The position numbers and the translations under genes were made by a program. Positions 7,328 through 15,226 of a DNA stretch of 49,079 nucleotides are shown here, piece by piece (positions within the stretch are counted from its first letter, which is position 1; the number at the start of each line of letters is the position of its first letter). Source of the stretch: Burkholderiales bacterium (GTDB taxonomy: Bacteria; Pseudomonadota; Gammaproteobacteria; Burkholderiales; Burkholderiaceae_C); NCBI GenBank assembly GCA_028872015.1, contig JAGWLO010000023.1, positions 1-49,079 on the forward strand, in the 5' to 3' direction. Under the pieces are notes generated by a model. That model was not told the DNA's origin. It saw only the letters and a list, made by a program, of their open reading frames with translations, and searched no databases.

Positions 7328-7960
7328 CTACGCCGGCCGGCGGCCGATCGCCTCTTCCACCTCGCGCAGGCGGTCCTTGCCGAAGTACAGCGCGTCGCCC
7401 ACGAAGAAGGTGGGCGCGCCGAACGCGCCGCGGTCGTGGGCGGCCTGGGTGTTGGCCAGCAGCCGCGCCTTCACCTCGGGCGCCTGCGCGGCCTGCAGCA
7501 GGCCCGCCGCGTCCAGGCCGGCGTCGGCCAGCGCCGCGGCCACCACGTCCGGGTCGTCCATCTTCAGCCCCTGCTCCCACATCGCGGCGTACACGGTGTC
7601 CACGTAGGTCGGCAGGCAGCCCAGCTGCTGGGCCGCCACCGCGCCGCGCATGATCTGCAGCGTGTTGACCGGAAAGTGCGGGTTGAACCGGAACGCCGCC
7701 AGGCCGTGGCGCTGGACGAAGCGCTGCATCTCCAGCCGCTCGTAGGCCAGCTTGTTGGGGATGGCCGCATAGGCCTCCATCGGCGAGCGGTTGTTGGCCA
7801 GCTTGAACAGGCCACCCAGCAGGATCGGCACGTACTCGAAGCGGGCGCCGGTGCGGGCCTCGATCGGCGGCAGCAGCTGGTGGCTGAGGTAGGCGTTCGG
7901 GCTGCCGAAGTCGAACAGGAACTGCGGGTTGCGGGCGGGGGTCGGGTCCATGCGGGTCAC
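7328..7960 (-). CDS. 2-hydroxychromene-2-carboxylate isomerase / DsbA-fold family protein
   Basis: A 210-residue protein beginning MTRMDPTPARNPQFLFDFGSPNAY. FDFGSPNAYLSH is the N-terminal thioredoxin-fold signature of HCCA isomerases, with Ser where DsbA has Cys. GAFGAPTFFVGDALYFGKDRL near the C-terminus holds the conserved cis-proline loop. Characterised relatives such as NahD isomerise an intermediate of naphthalene breakdown with glutathione. No other naphthalene genes are here, so the substrate is unknown. GTG 7960 overlaps the upstream SDR stop as GTGA; ATG 7951 is the alternative start. It is the last gene of the fetA-fetB-SDR run. Confidence 0.85.
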   Translation of the reverse strand: MTRMDPTPARNPQFLFDFGSPNAYLSHQLLPPIEARTGARFEYVPILLGGLFKLANNRSPMEAYAAIPNKLAYERLEMQRFVQRHGLAAFRFNPHFPVNTLQIMRGAVAAQQLGCLPTYVDTVYAAMWEQGLKMDDPDVVAAALADAGLDAAGLLQAAQAPEVKARLLANTQAAHDRGAFGAPTFFVGDALYFGKDRLREVEEAIGRRPA

Positions 7961-8685
7961 CAGGTTTCGATCCAGGGGCGGAACTCGGTCTCGTGGGTCC
8001 AGGCATCGCGCGGCTGGCGGTGGATCTGCCAGTAGGCCTCGGCGATGTGCGCCGGCTCGACGATGCCGGCCTGCGCCTTCAGCGCATAGCGCTCGGGGAA
8101 GTTGCTGCGGATGAACTCGGTGTCGATGGCGCCGTCGATGATGGTGTGCGCCACGTGGATGCCGCGCGGCCAGAGCTCGCGCGCCATGCTCTGCGCCAGC
8201 GCGCGCAGCGCGTGCTTGGCGCCGGCGAAGGCCGCGAAGCCCTCGCGCCCGCGCAGGCTGGCCGTGGCCCCGGTGAAGATGATGGTGCCGCGGCCGCGCG
8301 GCAGCATCGCCTTGGCCACCTCGCGCCCCATCAGGAAGCCGCCCAGGCAGGCCATCTCCCAGACCTTGGTGTAGACGCGCGTGGTGGTCTCGGTGATGCC
8401 GAAGCGCACGTTGGCGCCGATGTTGAACACCGCCACCTCGATGGGCGCGATCTCGCGCTCGATCTGCTCGACCAGGGCCACCATCTCGGCCTCCTGGCGC
8501 GCGTCGCTGCCGAAGCCGTGCGCCTGCCCGCCGTCGGCGCGGATCTGCTGCAGCAGCGGCTCGAGCTTGTCGGCGCTGCGGCGCGTGACGCAGGCGATGT
8601 AGCCCTCGCGCGCGAAGCGCCGGGCGATGGCGCCGCCGGTGGCGTCGCCGGCGCCGATCACGAGAATCGCCTTGGCTTCCTGCAT
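7957..8685 (-). CDS. Short-chain dehydrogenase/reductase with atypical active site
   Basis: A 242-residue Rossmann protein from ATG 8685. AILVIGAGDATGGAIARRFA is a variant of the TGxxxGxG nucleotide site. The usual NNAG is replaced by NIGANVRFG. The segment TGATASLRGREGFAAFAGAKHALR has Phe where classical SDRs have the catalytic Tyr of YxxxK; the Ser region is also changed. The fold is clear, but the normal proton-relay chemistry looks altered. Related atypical SDRs exist, so this may be a family trait rather than damage. It is coupled to the downstream isomerase by a GTGA overlap and follows fetB by 92 bases. Substrate unknown. Confidence 0.85.
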   Translation of the reverse strand: MQEAKAILVIGAGDATGGAIARRFAREGYIACVTRRSADKLEPLLQQIRADGGQAHGFGSDARQEAEMVALVEQIEREIAPIEVAVFNIGANVRFGITETTTRVYTKVWEMACLGGFLMGREVAKAMLPRGRGTIIFTGATASLRGREGFAAFAGAKHALRALAQSMARELWPRGIHVAHTIIDGAIDTEFIRSNFPERYALKAQAGIVEPAHIAEAYWQIHRQPRDAWTHETEFRPWIETW

Positions 8686-8777
8686 GGGGTCGTCCGTTGC
8701 GGCAGCGCTGCCGGTACGGGCGCAGCTTGCCACAAGGCGGCGGCGGTCGCGGTCGCGAACGGGCCGAAGTCCAAGCG

Positions 8778-9572
8778 TCAGCCCGGCCCCAGCCGGTCCA
8801 GACGCAGGCGGTGCCGCTCGTCGGTGGCGCGCCGCACCGCCAGCAGGGTGGTGGCCAGGGCCCCGAGCGCGGCGCCGCCGGCCAGCAGCAGCAGGATGAA
8901 GATCTGGTACTGCGCGGCCTCGAACGGGGCCATGCCGGCCAGGATCTGGCCCGTCATCATGCCGGGCAGGGTGATGATGCCGGCGGCCGACATCTGGTTG
9001 ACGATGGGGATCAGGCCGCTGCGCAGGGCGCTGCGCTGCAGCGGCGCCAGCGCGGTGTGACGGCTGGCGCCCAGGGCCAGCCGGGCCTCGATCGCGGCGC
9101 GCTCGCGCACCAGGCCCAGCGTGAACGCGTTCAGGCCGATGCTGACGCCGTTCATCACGCTGCCCAGCACGATGCCCACCAGCGGAATCACGGCCTGCGG
9201 CTGGTACCAGGGCACGGGCCGCAGCGCGGCCAGCGCGAGCGCGGCCACCACCAGCGTGGCCACCAGCGTCGTGCCGGCGCCCAGGCCGTGGCGCCACAGG
9301 CCGAGCAGCCGCTGCTCCTGGCGCGCGCTGATCTCGTGGCCGGCACTGGCGAACATCGCCAGCAGCACCACGCCCACGAGCAGCGGCGACTGCAGCGCGA
9401 ACACCGTCTTCAGCGCCAGGCCCACCAGCAGCAGCTGCACCACCATGCGTGCGGCGGCCACCAGCAGCGTGCGCGCCAGGCCCAGGCCCAGCAGCAGCGA
9501 CAGCCCGGCGCTCACCAGCAGCAGCGCCGCCGCCGCCACCAGCGCGCCCGGGCCGAGGACGGGCGGGGTCAT
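8778..9572 (-). CDS. fetB: FetB-type ABC transporter permease (UPF0014, iron export)
   Basis: 264 residues, almost entirely hydrophobic, with about seven membrane segments. LALGASRHTALAPLQRSALRSGLIPIVNQMSAAGIITLPGMMTGQILAG is shortened here to its key part: the ALGAS and LPGMMTGQ motifs are typical of the UPF0014/FetB family. With FetA, E. coli FetB exports iron and protects against oxidative stress; iron is inferred for this pair. The ATG (9572-9570) lies inside the first TCATG boundary of a repeated 72-bp element that now separates it from fetA. The next 92 bases downstream lead to the SDR gene, probably in the same transcript. Confidence 0.87.
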   Translation of the reverse strand: MTPPVLGPGALVAAAALLLVSAGLSLLLGLGLARTLLVAAARMVVQLLLVGLALKTVFALQSPLLVGVVLLAMFASAGHEISARQEQRLLGLWRHGLGAGTTLVATLVVAALALAALRPVPWYQPQAVIPLVGIVLGSVMNGVSIGLNAFTLGLVRERAAIEARLALGASRHTALAPLQRSALRSGLIPIVNQMSAAGIITLPGMMTGQILAGMAPFEAAQYQIFILLLLAGGAALGALATTLLAVRRATDERHRLRLDRLGPG

Positions 9573-9727
9573 GCAGCCCCCCGGGCGCCTGCGGCGCCGG
9601 CCCCCCGAGGGGGCGCGAACCTGCTTGGGACGGCCCGGCGCAGGGTCATGCAGCCCCCCGGGCGCCTGCGGCGCCGGCCCCCCGAGGGGGCGCGAGCCTG
9701 CTTGGGACGGCCCGGCGCAGGCTCATG
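9569..9727. repeat. Two tandem 72-bp GC-rich elements bounded by three TCATG copies
   Basis: TCATG occurs at 9569-9573, 9646-9650 and 9723-9727, exactly 77 bases apart. Between them are two 72-base units (9574-9645 and 9651-9722) that differ at only two positions. Each contains strong self-complementary blocks, such as GGCGCCTGCGGCGCC and CCCCCCGAGGGGG, then CTGCTTGGGACGGCCCGGCG. On the minus strand the outer TCATG copies hold the fetA stop (TGA, 9725-9723) and the fetB start (ATG, 9572-9570). The layout looks like insertion of a small non-autonomous element into an overlapping ATGA junction with a 5-base target duplication, or tandem amplification of it. No transposase is present, and I saw no other copy in the window. 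Confidence 0.85.
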
Positions 9728-10355
9728 GCGCCGGCACCGGCCGGCCGCCGCGCAGCGCCAGGTGGTGCGTGGCCAGGCGCGCCGCCTGAGCCGCGTCGTG
9801 GGTCACCATCAGCAGTGCCAGGCCCTGCGCCAGCTGCTGGCGCAGCAGGGCCTCGATGCGCGCCACGTTGTCGGCGTCCAGGCCCGAGGTGGGCTCGTCC
9901 AGCAGCAGCACCCGCACGCCGGGCCGCAGCGCGCGCAGCAGCGCCAGGCGCTGGCGCTCGCCGGTGGACAGCCGCGCCACGGGCCAGCCCGCCGCCTCGG
10001 CGGCGATGCCGGCCCGGGGCAGCAGGGTGGCCAGATCGGTGCCGGCCGTGAAATGCGGGCCGACCTGCGGCAGCCACCAGCCGCTGTCGGCCGCCACGTA
10101 GCACACCTGGCGCCGCCAGACCGGCGCCGGCATGGCCGAACAGGCCTGGCCGTCGAGCCAGGCCTGGCCCTCGTGCGGGTCGAGATCGGCCAGCATGCGC
10201 AGCAGCACGCTCTTGCCGGCGCCCGAGGGGCCCGTCACCGCCAGGCAGTCGCCCGCCGCGAGATCGAGGTCGATCGGGCCGACCTCGAGCCGGCGCAGGC
10301 CCCGCGCGCGCAGCCGCGGGGCGGGTGGGGTCGGGTCGGGGGCGGCGCCGGGCAC
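9723..10355 (-). CDS. fetA: FetA-type ABC transporter ATP-binding protein
   Basis: 210 residues. Walker A is GPSGAGKS near residue 43, the signature is LSTGERQR, Walker B with D-loop is VLLLDEPTSGLD, and the H-loop is VTHD. The short length fits the FetA/YbbL ATPase that partners FetB. The likely start is GTG 10355-10353, giving MPGAAPDPTPPAPRL; no ATG lies in frame nearby. The stop lies in the third TCATG of the repeat, so the usual tight coupling to fetB is broken by about 150 bases of structured DNA. This could lower FetB production relative to FetA. Confidence 0.85.
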   Translation of the reverse strand: MPGAAPDPTPPAPRLRARGLRRLEVGPIDLDLAAGDCLAVTGPSGAGKSVLLRMLADLDPHEGQAWLDGQACSAMPAPVWRRQVCYVAADSGWWLPQVGPHFTAGTDLATLLPRAGIAAEAAGWPVARLSTGERQRLALLRALRPGVRVLLLDEPTSGLDADNVARIEALLRQQLAQGLALLMVTHDAAQAARLATHHLALRGGRPVPAP

Positions 10356-10404
10356 ACCCCATTGTCGGGGCCGCGCCGGCAGCCCGGCTTGCTGCCATCA
10401 TGGC

Positions 10405-10424
10405 GCCCGGCGTGGGTGCCGGGC
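10405..10424 (+). promoter_or_regulatory. Hairpin touching the psiE ribosome-binding site
   Basis: GCCCGGC (10405-10411) pairs with GCCGGGC (10418-10424) around a 6-base loop. The right arm ends directly before AGGAG (10425-10429), the psiE Shine-Dalgarno. If transcribed, it could stack against or partly mask the ribosome site. GC-rich DNA makes chance hairpins common. Confidence 0.35.
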
Positions 10425-10434
10425 AGGAGCAGCG

Positions 10435-10809
10435 ATGCGGGTGACGCAGTTCGTCGGCGGGGTCGAGAAGGTGTTTCTCGTCCTCATCGCCGGCTTCACG
10501 GTGGTGGCGATGGGGCAGGAGATCGGGCTGCTGTTCGAGCACCGCAAGGTCGAGCTGAAAGACCTGCTGCTGATGTTCATCTACGCCGAGGTGCTGGGCA
10601 TGCTGGCTGCGTTCTACAGCGGCCAGCGCAACCTGATCACGCTGCCGCTGTTCATCGCGATGACGGCGCTCAGCCGCCTGATCATCCTGCAGGGCAAGGA
10701 AGCCGACCCGCTGGTGCTGCTGTACGAGAGCGGGGCCATCCTGCTGATCGCGGTGGCCTGCTGGGTGGTCAGCCGCATGCCGCCGCCTCCGCCGCCCCCG
10801 CCGACCTGA
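10435..10809 (+). CDS. PsiE-family inner membrane protein
   Basis: 124 residues from ATG 10435 with AGGAG 5 bases upstream. It has about four membrane segments. The conserved stretches LKDLLLMFIYAEVLGMLAAFY and LPLFIAMTALSRLIIL are typical of phosphate-starvation-inducible PsiE proteins. It ends in a run of eight prolines and a Thr. In E. coli psiE is induced by phosphate starvation and repressed by cAMP-CRP; its biochemical role is unknown. No Pho box was recognised upstream here. It converges on the OPT transporter gene. Confidence 0.85.
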   Translation: MRVTQFVGGVEKVFLVLIAGFTVVAMGQEIGLLFEHRKVELKDLLLMFIYAEVLGMLAAFYSGQRNLITLPLFIAMTALSRLIILQGKEADPLVLLYESGAILLIAVACWVVSRMPPPPPPPPT

Positions 10810-10839
10810 GAGCCAGCGGCCGGGCGGGCACCCCGCGGC

Positions 10840-12681
10840 TCAGCGCCCCAGCAGCGTGCCCAGCAGGCCCGCGATGCCCAGGCCCAGCGCCGCCAGTGCA
10901 TCGCCGGCGATCAGCCCGCCGCCGAAGAGCGAGGCGCTGCTCATGTCTTCGGGCAGCACCGCCGCGCCGGGCGCGGGGCGGCGCCGGGGCAGCGCGTTGA
11001 AGGCGCTGGACGCCACGCCGCCGGCGCCGAACCACAGCGAGGTGTTGAGGTTGACGAAGCCGCCGAACGACAGCGCGTAGGGCGAGGGCAGCAGCACGGC
11101 GTCGACGACGAACTCGGTGCAGTAGCCGGCCCGGCCGCTGGCGGCGAAGCGGCGCCAGCCGGCGCTGGCGCGCAGCAGCTTGCGCAGCAGCTCGATCGCC
11201 AGGCCGACGCCGACGCCGACCCAGATGGCGGTGCGCTGGTAGGGCCTGTCCTCGGTGAGGCTGCGCAGGATGCCGACGAACTTGTACGTCATGGCCGCGC
11301 TCCACTGCGCCGGCTGCTGCGCCGCCGTCATCACCGTCTGGTCCAGCCGCAGCACCGGGTAGGCGGCCATGAACAGCCGCGCAAAGCCCACCGACAGCAG
11401 CGCGCCCATCAGGATGCCCAGGCACTGGTAGCGGAACTGCAGCACGCGGTTGGTGCCCAGCCGCCAGCCGGTGGAGCGGTCCTGCTGCATGTCGCAGGCC
11501 ACGCTGGTGGAGACCAGCAGCACGGTGCCGGCCATCAGGCCGATGCCGGGATCGCGCAGGCCCAGCGCGGCCATCAGCACCACGCTCACGACGAAGGCCG
11601 ACGAGATCGGGTTGGAATCGCTGATGCCCACCGAGATGCCGTTGACGACCGCGAACACGAACACCAGCGCCACCGCGAACAGCAGGTAGCCCACCGGCTG
11701 GCCCAGCACGCCGTGGCCGGTGAGCACGATGCCGGTGCCCCAGGCCGCCACCCACAGCACCAGGCGGCGGGTGTTGACGCGCTTCCAGTCGGGGCTGTCC
11801 GGGGCCGGCGCCGCGCCCTGGCGCAGCCGCTGCAGGGCCTGCCAGGCGATGAGGCCCATGTCGACGAGGGCCGCGCCCATGATCGTGCCCAGCGCGATCA
11901 GGAACATGATCTTGCGCGGCGGGTCGCCCGGCTGCAGCCAGCCGATCGACACGAAGCCCGGCGCCAGCGCCACGCCCAGCAGTCCGCCCACCACGGCCGG
12001 GATGCCGATGCGCGCGCCCACCACCATGCCGGCGCCGAAGGTCGACGCACTCAGCTCGATCGCTCCCAGCAGCGCCACCTTGGCCGAGGCGATGCCGCTG
12101 GCCAGCCCCACCGCGACGCCGGCGCCCAGCCGGCCCACCGAGGCCCGCAGCAGCACCGGGTCGGTCAGCGCGCGCAGGATGTTGGCCACCGCGAGCCCGG
12201 ACGGGAAGGTCAGCTGCATCCGGTCGACCAGGATGGGCGTGTACAGCATGCCCACGCCGGCGCCGAACATGCCGATGCACAGCATGTACAGCACCAGCTG
12301 CCACAGCGGCGGCTGCGGCAGCCCCATCCACACCATGGCCTGGATCAGCACGCCCATGGCGCTGAGGCCGGCGGCCGAGGCGGCCGCGGTCTGCATGTAG
12401 TTGGCACCGTGCCGGCCCTGGGCGCCGTAGCCGTAGGTGACGGTGGAGCCCAGGATGCCGGCCAGCACCTGCCCGCCGACGAAGAAGCCGAGCGAGAAGT
12501 TCATGTACGCGGCCGTCACGCCGCCCAGCGGGCCCAGCACGAACACGCCCAGCCCCACCAGCAGCGCGTGGTAGCGCCAGCTGCCCGGCGCCGGCAGCCA
12601 GGCCCAGCGCGGCGGCGCGCCGGTGTCGGCGGCGGCAGCGGCCGCGGCAGGAACGGGCAGGGCGGTGCTGGGCAGGCTCAT
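10840..12681 (-). CDS. OPT-family oligopeptide/metal-chelate transporter
   Basis: 613 residues with some 14-16 predicted membrane segments. NFSLGFFVGGQVLAGILG, LTFPSGLAVANILRAL and GISDSNPISSAFVV match conserved positions of the OPT family. Members carry small peptides, glutathione or siderophore-metal complexes with protons; the bacterial substrate is usually untested. ATG 12681 gives an Ala-rich N-terminus. A hydrophilic loop near the C-terminus (PRRRPAPGAAVLPEDMSSASL) precedes the last helices. The S9 peptidase gene lies 87 bases upstream on the same strand, suggesting that peptide cleavage and uptake may work together. This is inference from position. Confidence 0.88.
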   Translation of the reverse strand: MSLPSTALPVPAAAAAAADTGAPPRWAWLPAPGSWRYHALLVGLGVFVLGPLGGVTAAYMNFSLGFFVGGQVLAGILGSTVTYGYGAQGRHGANYMQTAAASAAGLSAMGVLIQAMVWMGLPQPPLWQLVLYMLCIGMFGAGVGMLYTPILVDRMQLTFPSGLAVANILRALTDPVLLRASVGRLGAGVAVGLASGIASAKVALLGAIELSASTFGAGMVVGARIGIPAVVGGLLGVALAPGFVSIGWLQPGDPPRKIMFLIALGTIMGAALVDMGLIAWQALQRLRQGAAPAPDSPDWKRVNTRRLVLWVAAWGTGIVLTGHGVLGQPVGYLLFAVALVFVFAVVNGISVGISDSNPISSAFVVSVVLMAALGLRDPGIGLMAGTVLLVSTSVACDMQQDRSTGWRLGTNRVLQFRYQCLGILMGALLSVGFARLFMAAYPVLRLDQTVMTAAQQPAQWSAAMTYKFVGILRSLTEDRPYQRTAIWVGVGVGLAIELLRKLLRASAGWRRFAASGRAGYCTEFVVDAVLLPSPYALSFGGFVNLNTSLWFGAGGVASSAFNALPRRRPAPGAAVLPEDMSSASLFGGGLIAGDALAALGLGIAGLLGTLLGR

Positions 12682-12768
12682 CGCGGCAGGCCGGGTCGAC
12701 GGGAAGCCTGCATTCTGCCGCGGGGGCCGCAGCGCGGCGGTCCGGCGCAGGGCCGCTGCCGCGGCGCG

Positions 12769-14772
12769 CTAAGCCGGCGTGTTCTCGATCGCCAGCGGCG
12801 GCAGCGTCTCGGCCGGCGTGTAGCCCAGCACGCGACCCAGGAACACCAGCTCGGCCTGCAGGGCGCGCACCAGATTCGCGGCCTGGCGAAAGCCATGGCC
12901 CTCGCCCTCGAACTCCAGGTACGCCACCGGGCAGCCGGCGGCGCGCGCGGCCTCGGTGATGGCGCGGCTTTGCGCCGGCGGCACGGCCCGGTCGTCGCTG
13001 CCCTGGAAGGTGATCAGCGCCGCGCGGCACCGGCCCATGTGCCGCACCGGGCTGCGCTGGCGGTAGATCTCGCGCCCGGCCGGCAGCGGCGCCACCAGGC
13101 CGTCGAGGTAGCGCGACTCGAACTTGTGGGTGTCGGCGGCCAGCCCCTCGAGGTCGGCGACGCCGTAGTAGTTGATGCCGGCGGCGAAGCGGCGCGTGAA
13201 CGCCAGGCCCGCGAGCACCGTGTAGCCGCCGGCGCTGCCGCCGCGGATGACCACGCGCGCGCCGTCGATGCGCCCCGCGGCGGCCAGATGGTCGACCGCG
13301 GCCACCGCGTCCTGCAGGTCGACCACGCCCCACTGGCCCCGCAGCCGCTCGCGGTAGGCGCGGCCATAGCCGCTGGAGCCGCCGTAGTTGACGTCGACGA
13401 CGGCGTAGCCGCGCGTGGTCCAGAACTGGATCCCGGTCTTGAAGGCCGGGCCGGCATGCGCCGTGGGTCCGCCGTGCAGCAGCACCAGCAGCGGCGGCCG
13501 CTCGCCCGGCAGCGGCACGCAGCCGGGGTGGCGCGGCGGGTAGAACCAGGCGTGCGCCGTGCGCGGCGTGCCGTCCGCGCCGGCGGCGGTGGCGAACTCG
13601 ATCGCCTCGGCCGCCGACACCGCCTCGGGTGCGATCGGCAGCTCGCCGGCGCGGCGCACCACGGTGTGCGTGCCGCGGCGCAGGTCGATCGTGATCAGCG
13701 CCGGCAGGTCGTCGGCCGCGGCGGCGATGGCCAGGCCGGTGTCGGCATCGAGCAGGCCCACCGAGGCGTAGGCCACGAAGGGCAGCGCCAGCTCGGCCAG
13801 GGCGCCGCTGTCCAGGCTCAGCAGCGCCAGCGTGTCGACCGTGCCGCGGCTCAGGCGCAGCAAGGCCCGGCCGTCGCCGGTGAGGGCGTACGTGGCCTGG
13901 CCCAGCTGCCACAGCGGGCCGCCGATCTCGGCCTGCAGCGCCGTCACCGCCTGCACCGCGCCGTCGCGCCAGCGGTACAGGTTCCACCAGCCGCTGCGGT
14001 CGGACAGGAAATACAGGCTGCCGTCGCCGTCCCAGCGCGGCTCGAGCACCGATTCGGCCGGCCCGCCGGCCACCGTCTGCGCGTTCACGAAGGCGCCGCC
14101 GACGAGATCGCCCACCAGCAGCCGCGTCGCGTCCCAGGGCATGGCCGGGTGGTCCCAGGCGATGAAGGCCAGGCGCGTGCCGTCGGCGCTGAGCTGCGGC
14201 GCGGCGACGAAATCGCTGTCGCCGAACAGCACCGTGCCGGCATCGCCCGGCCGCCCGGTGTCGAGCGCGACGATCGCATTGACCGCCTCGCCCGCCCCGC
14301 GATGGTCTTCGCGCACGCAGACCAGGGTGCGGCCGTCGGGTGCGCCGCAGCCGTCGGCATAGCGGCAGCCGGGCGGCGTCAGCAGCGTCAGCGTGCCGTC
14401 GGCGCGCAGCAGGCGCAGGCGCTGGTCGTCGAACTGCGCCGCCACGAGGTCGGCCCCGACCGCGGCCCAGGGCGTGCCGCCGTACTCGTGGACGCGGCTG
14501 CGCACGTTGGCGTCGGCGGGCAGCAGCTCGTGCACCGCGCCGTCGGCGCCGCCTGCCTTCGTCGTCGCGTTCGTCGCCGCCGTCGTGCGCGCCACCGGCA
14601 TCGTCATCGCCATCAGCACGCTGCGGCCGCGCTCGGCGGGCCGGCCCTCGATCCAGAACAGGCGACCGCCGGCCGCGCCGGCAAACGCCAGCGCCACCGC
14701 GCCGGCCGCCGCGCGCTCGGGGCTCAGCGGCGACGGCCAGGCGCCGCAGGGCAGGGGGCGGGGTGAGGACAT
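12769..14772 (-). CDS. S9 family serine peptidase (prolyl oligopeptidase-like)
   Basis: 667 residues. The N-terminal two thirds carry beta-propeller repeats (ALEP-, LYFLSDRSGWWNLYRW-type strands). The C-terminal alpha/beta hydrolase has nucleophile Ser in GGSAGGY near residue 513, Asp in QGSDDRAVPP and His in EGEGHGF. HGGPTAHA forms the oxyanion region. Such enzymes cleave short peptides, often after Pro or Ala. There is no obvious signal peptide, so it is probably cytoplasmic. Residues about 54-78 (MAMTMPVARTTAATNATTKA and on) look like a low-complexity insertion in the first propeller strand region. It lies upstream of the OPT gene, and its start overlaps that of the divergent unknown gene by 10 bases. 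Confidence 0.9.
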   Translation of the reverse strand: MSSPRPLPCGAWPSPLSPERAAAGAVALAFAGAAGGRLFWIEGRPAERGRSVLMAMTMPVARTTAATNATTKAGGADGAVHELLPADANVRSRVHEYGGTPWAAVGADLVAAQFDDQRLRLLRADGTLTLLTPPGCRYADGCGAPDGRTLVCVREDHRGAGEAVNAIVALDTGRPGDAGTVLFGDSDFVAAPQLSADGTRLAFIAWDHPAMPWDATRLLVGDLVGGAFVNAQTVAGGPAESVLEPRWDGDGSLYFLSDRSGWWNLYRWRDGAVQAVTALQAEIGGPLWQLGQATYALTGDGRALLRLSRGTVDTLALLSLDSGALAELALPFVAYASVGLLDADTGLAIAAAADDLPALITIDLRRGTHTVVRRAGELPIAPEAVSAAEAIEFATAAGADGTPRTAHAWFYPPRHPGCVPLPGERPPLLVLLHGGPTAHAGPAFKTGIQFWTTRGYAVVDVNYGGSSGYGRAYRERLRGQWGVVDLQDAVAAVDHLAAAGRIDGARVVIRGGSAGGYTVLAGLAFTRRFAAGINYYGVADLEGLAADTHKFESRYLDGLVAPLPAGREIYRQRSPVRHMGRCRAALITFQGSDDRAVPPAQSRAITEAARAAGCPVAYLEFEGEGHGFRQAANLVRALQAELVFLGRVLGYTPAETLPPLAIENTPA

Positions 14773-15176
14773 CGGGGCGGCTCGCGGCGGGTGGTGGACC
14801 GGTCATCGTAGCGCCGCGTCGCGAGCAGGAGCTCAAGTCGGGCGGCCGACCGCTGTCGCTGCGGCGCCGCGAGCTGCAGGCCCGGTTGCAGGCGCAGGGC
14901 CTGGCCCCGCAGGCGCCCCTGATCCGGCACCTGCTGTTCGTGCACGACACCCTGCAGGCCAGCGGCTGGCGCCGGGTCGAGGTGCTGCCGTCGCGCGTGC
15001 TGGCCAAGGCGGTGGCCCCGGCGCGCGAGGCGCGCGCCGCGCAGGGCCAGCCGCTGGCCCCGGCACCGATCGAGGTGTCTGAAGTGTCGGCGGAAGAGTT
15101 CGCGGCGCTGGAGCGCAGCTGGCAGGGCGTGGCGCCGCCGGGCCTGGGCCGGGGCGACGGCGGCAGCCGGCCGTAG
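14763..15176 (+). CDS. Hypothetical protein, small basic/Ala-rich, start uncertain
   Basis: Third-position GC is nearly total from about 14820 to the TAG at 15174, so this is probably a real gene. The central part reads LSLRRRELQARLQAQGLAP then HLLFVHDTLQASGWRRVEVLP, with an acidic C-terminal helix (VSAEEFAALERSWQG). I recognise no family. There is no ATG in frame. GTG 14763 is the only upstream start found and would overlap the divergent S9 gene by 10 bases; TTG 14884 is a later option that would shorten the protein substantially. The sequence suggests a soluble helical protein. Confidence 0.55.
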   Translation: MRTSGRLAAGGGPVIVAPRREQELKSGGRPLSLRRRELQARLQAQGLAPQAPLIRHLLFVHDTLQASGWRRVEVLPSRVLAKAVAPAREARAAQGQPLAPAPIEVSEVSAEEFAALERSWQGVAPPGLGRGDGGSRP

Positions 15177-15226
15177 CGCGCCCGGGCCTGCCCTAGACTT
15201 GCCGGCTTTCACGAGCCGGAGCTGTC

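Noticed and set aside
7328..8685. Naphthalene degradation cluster
   Set aside because: Only an HCCA-isomerase-like protein and an atypical SDR are present; no ring dioxygenase or ring-cleavage gene is adjacent.
9569..9727. Insertion sequence with transposase
   Set aside because: Each unit is only 72 bases and has no coding capacity; at most it is a non-autonomous or REP-like element.
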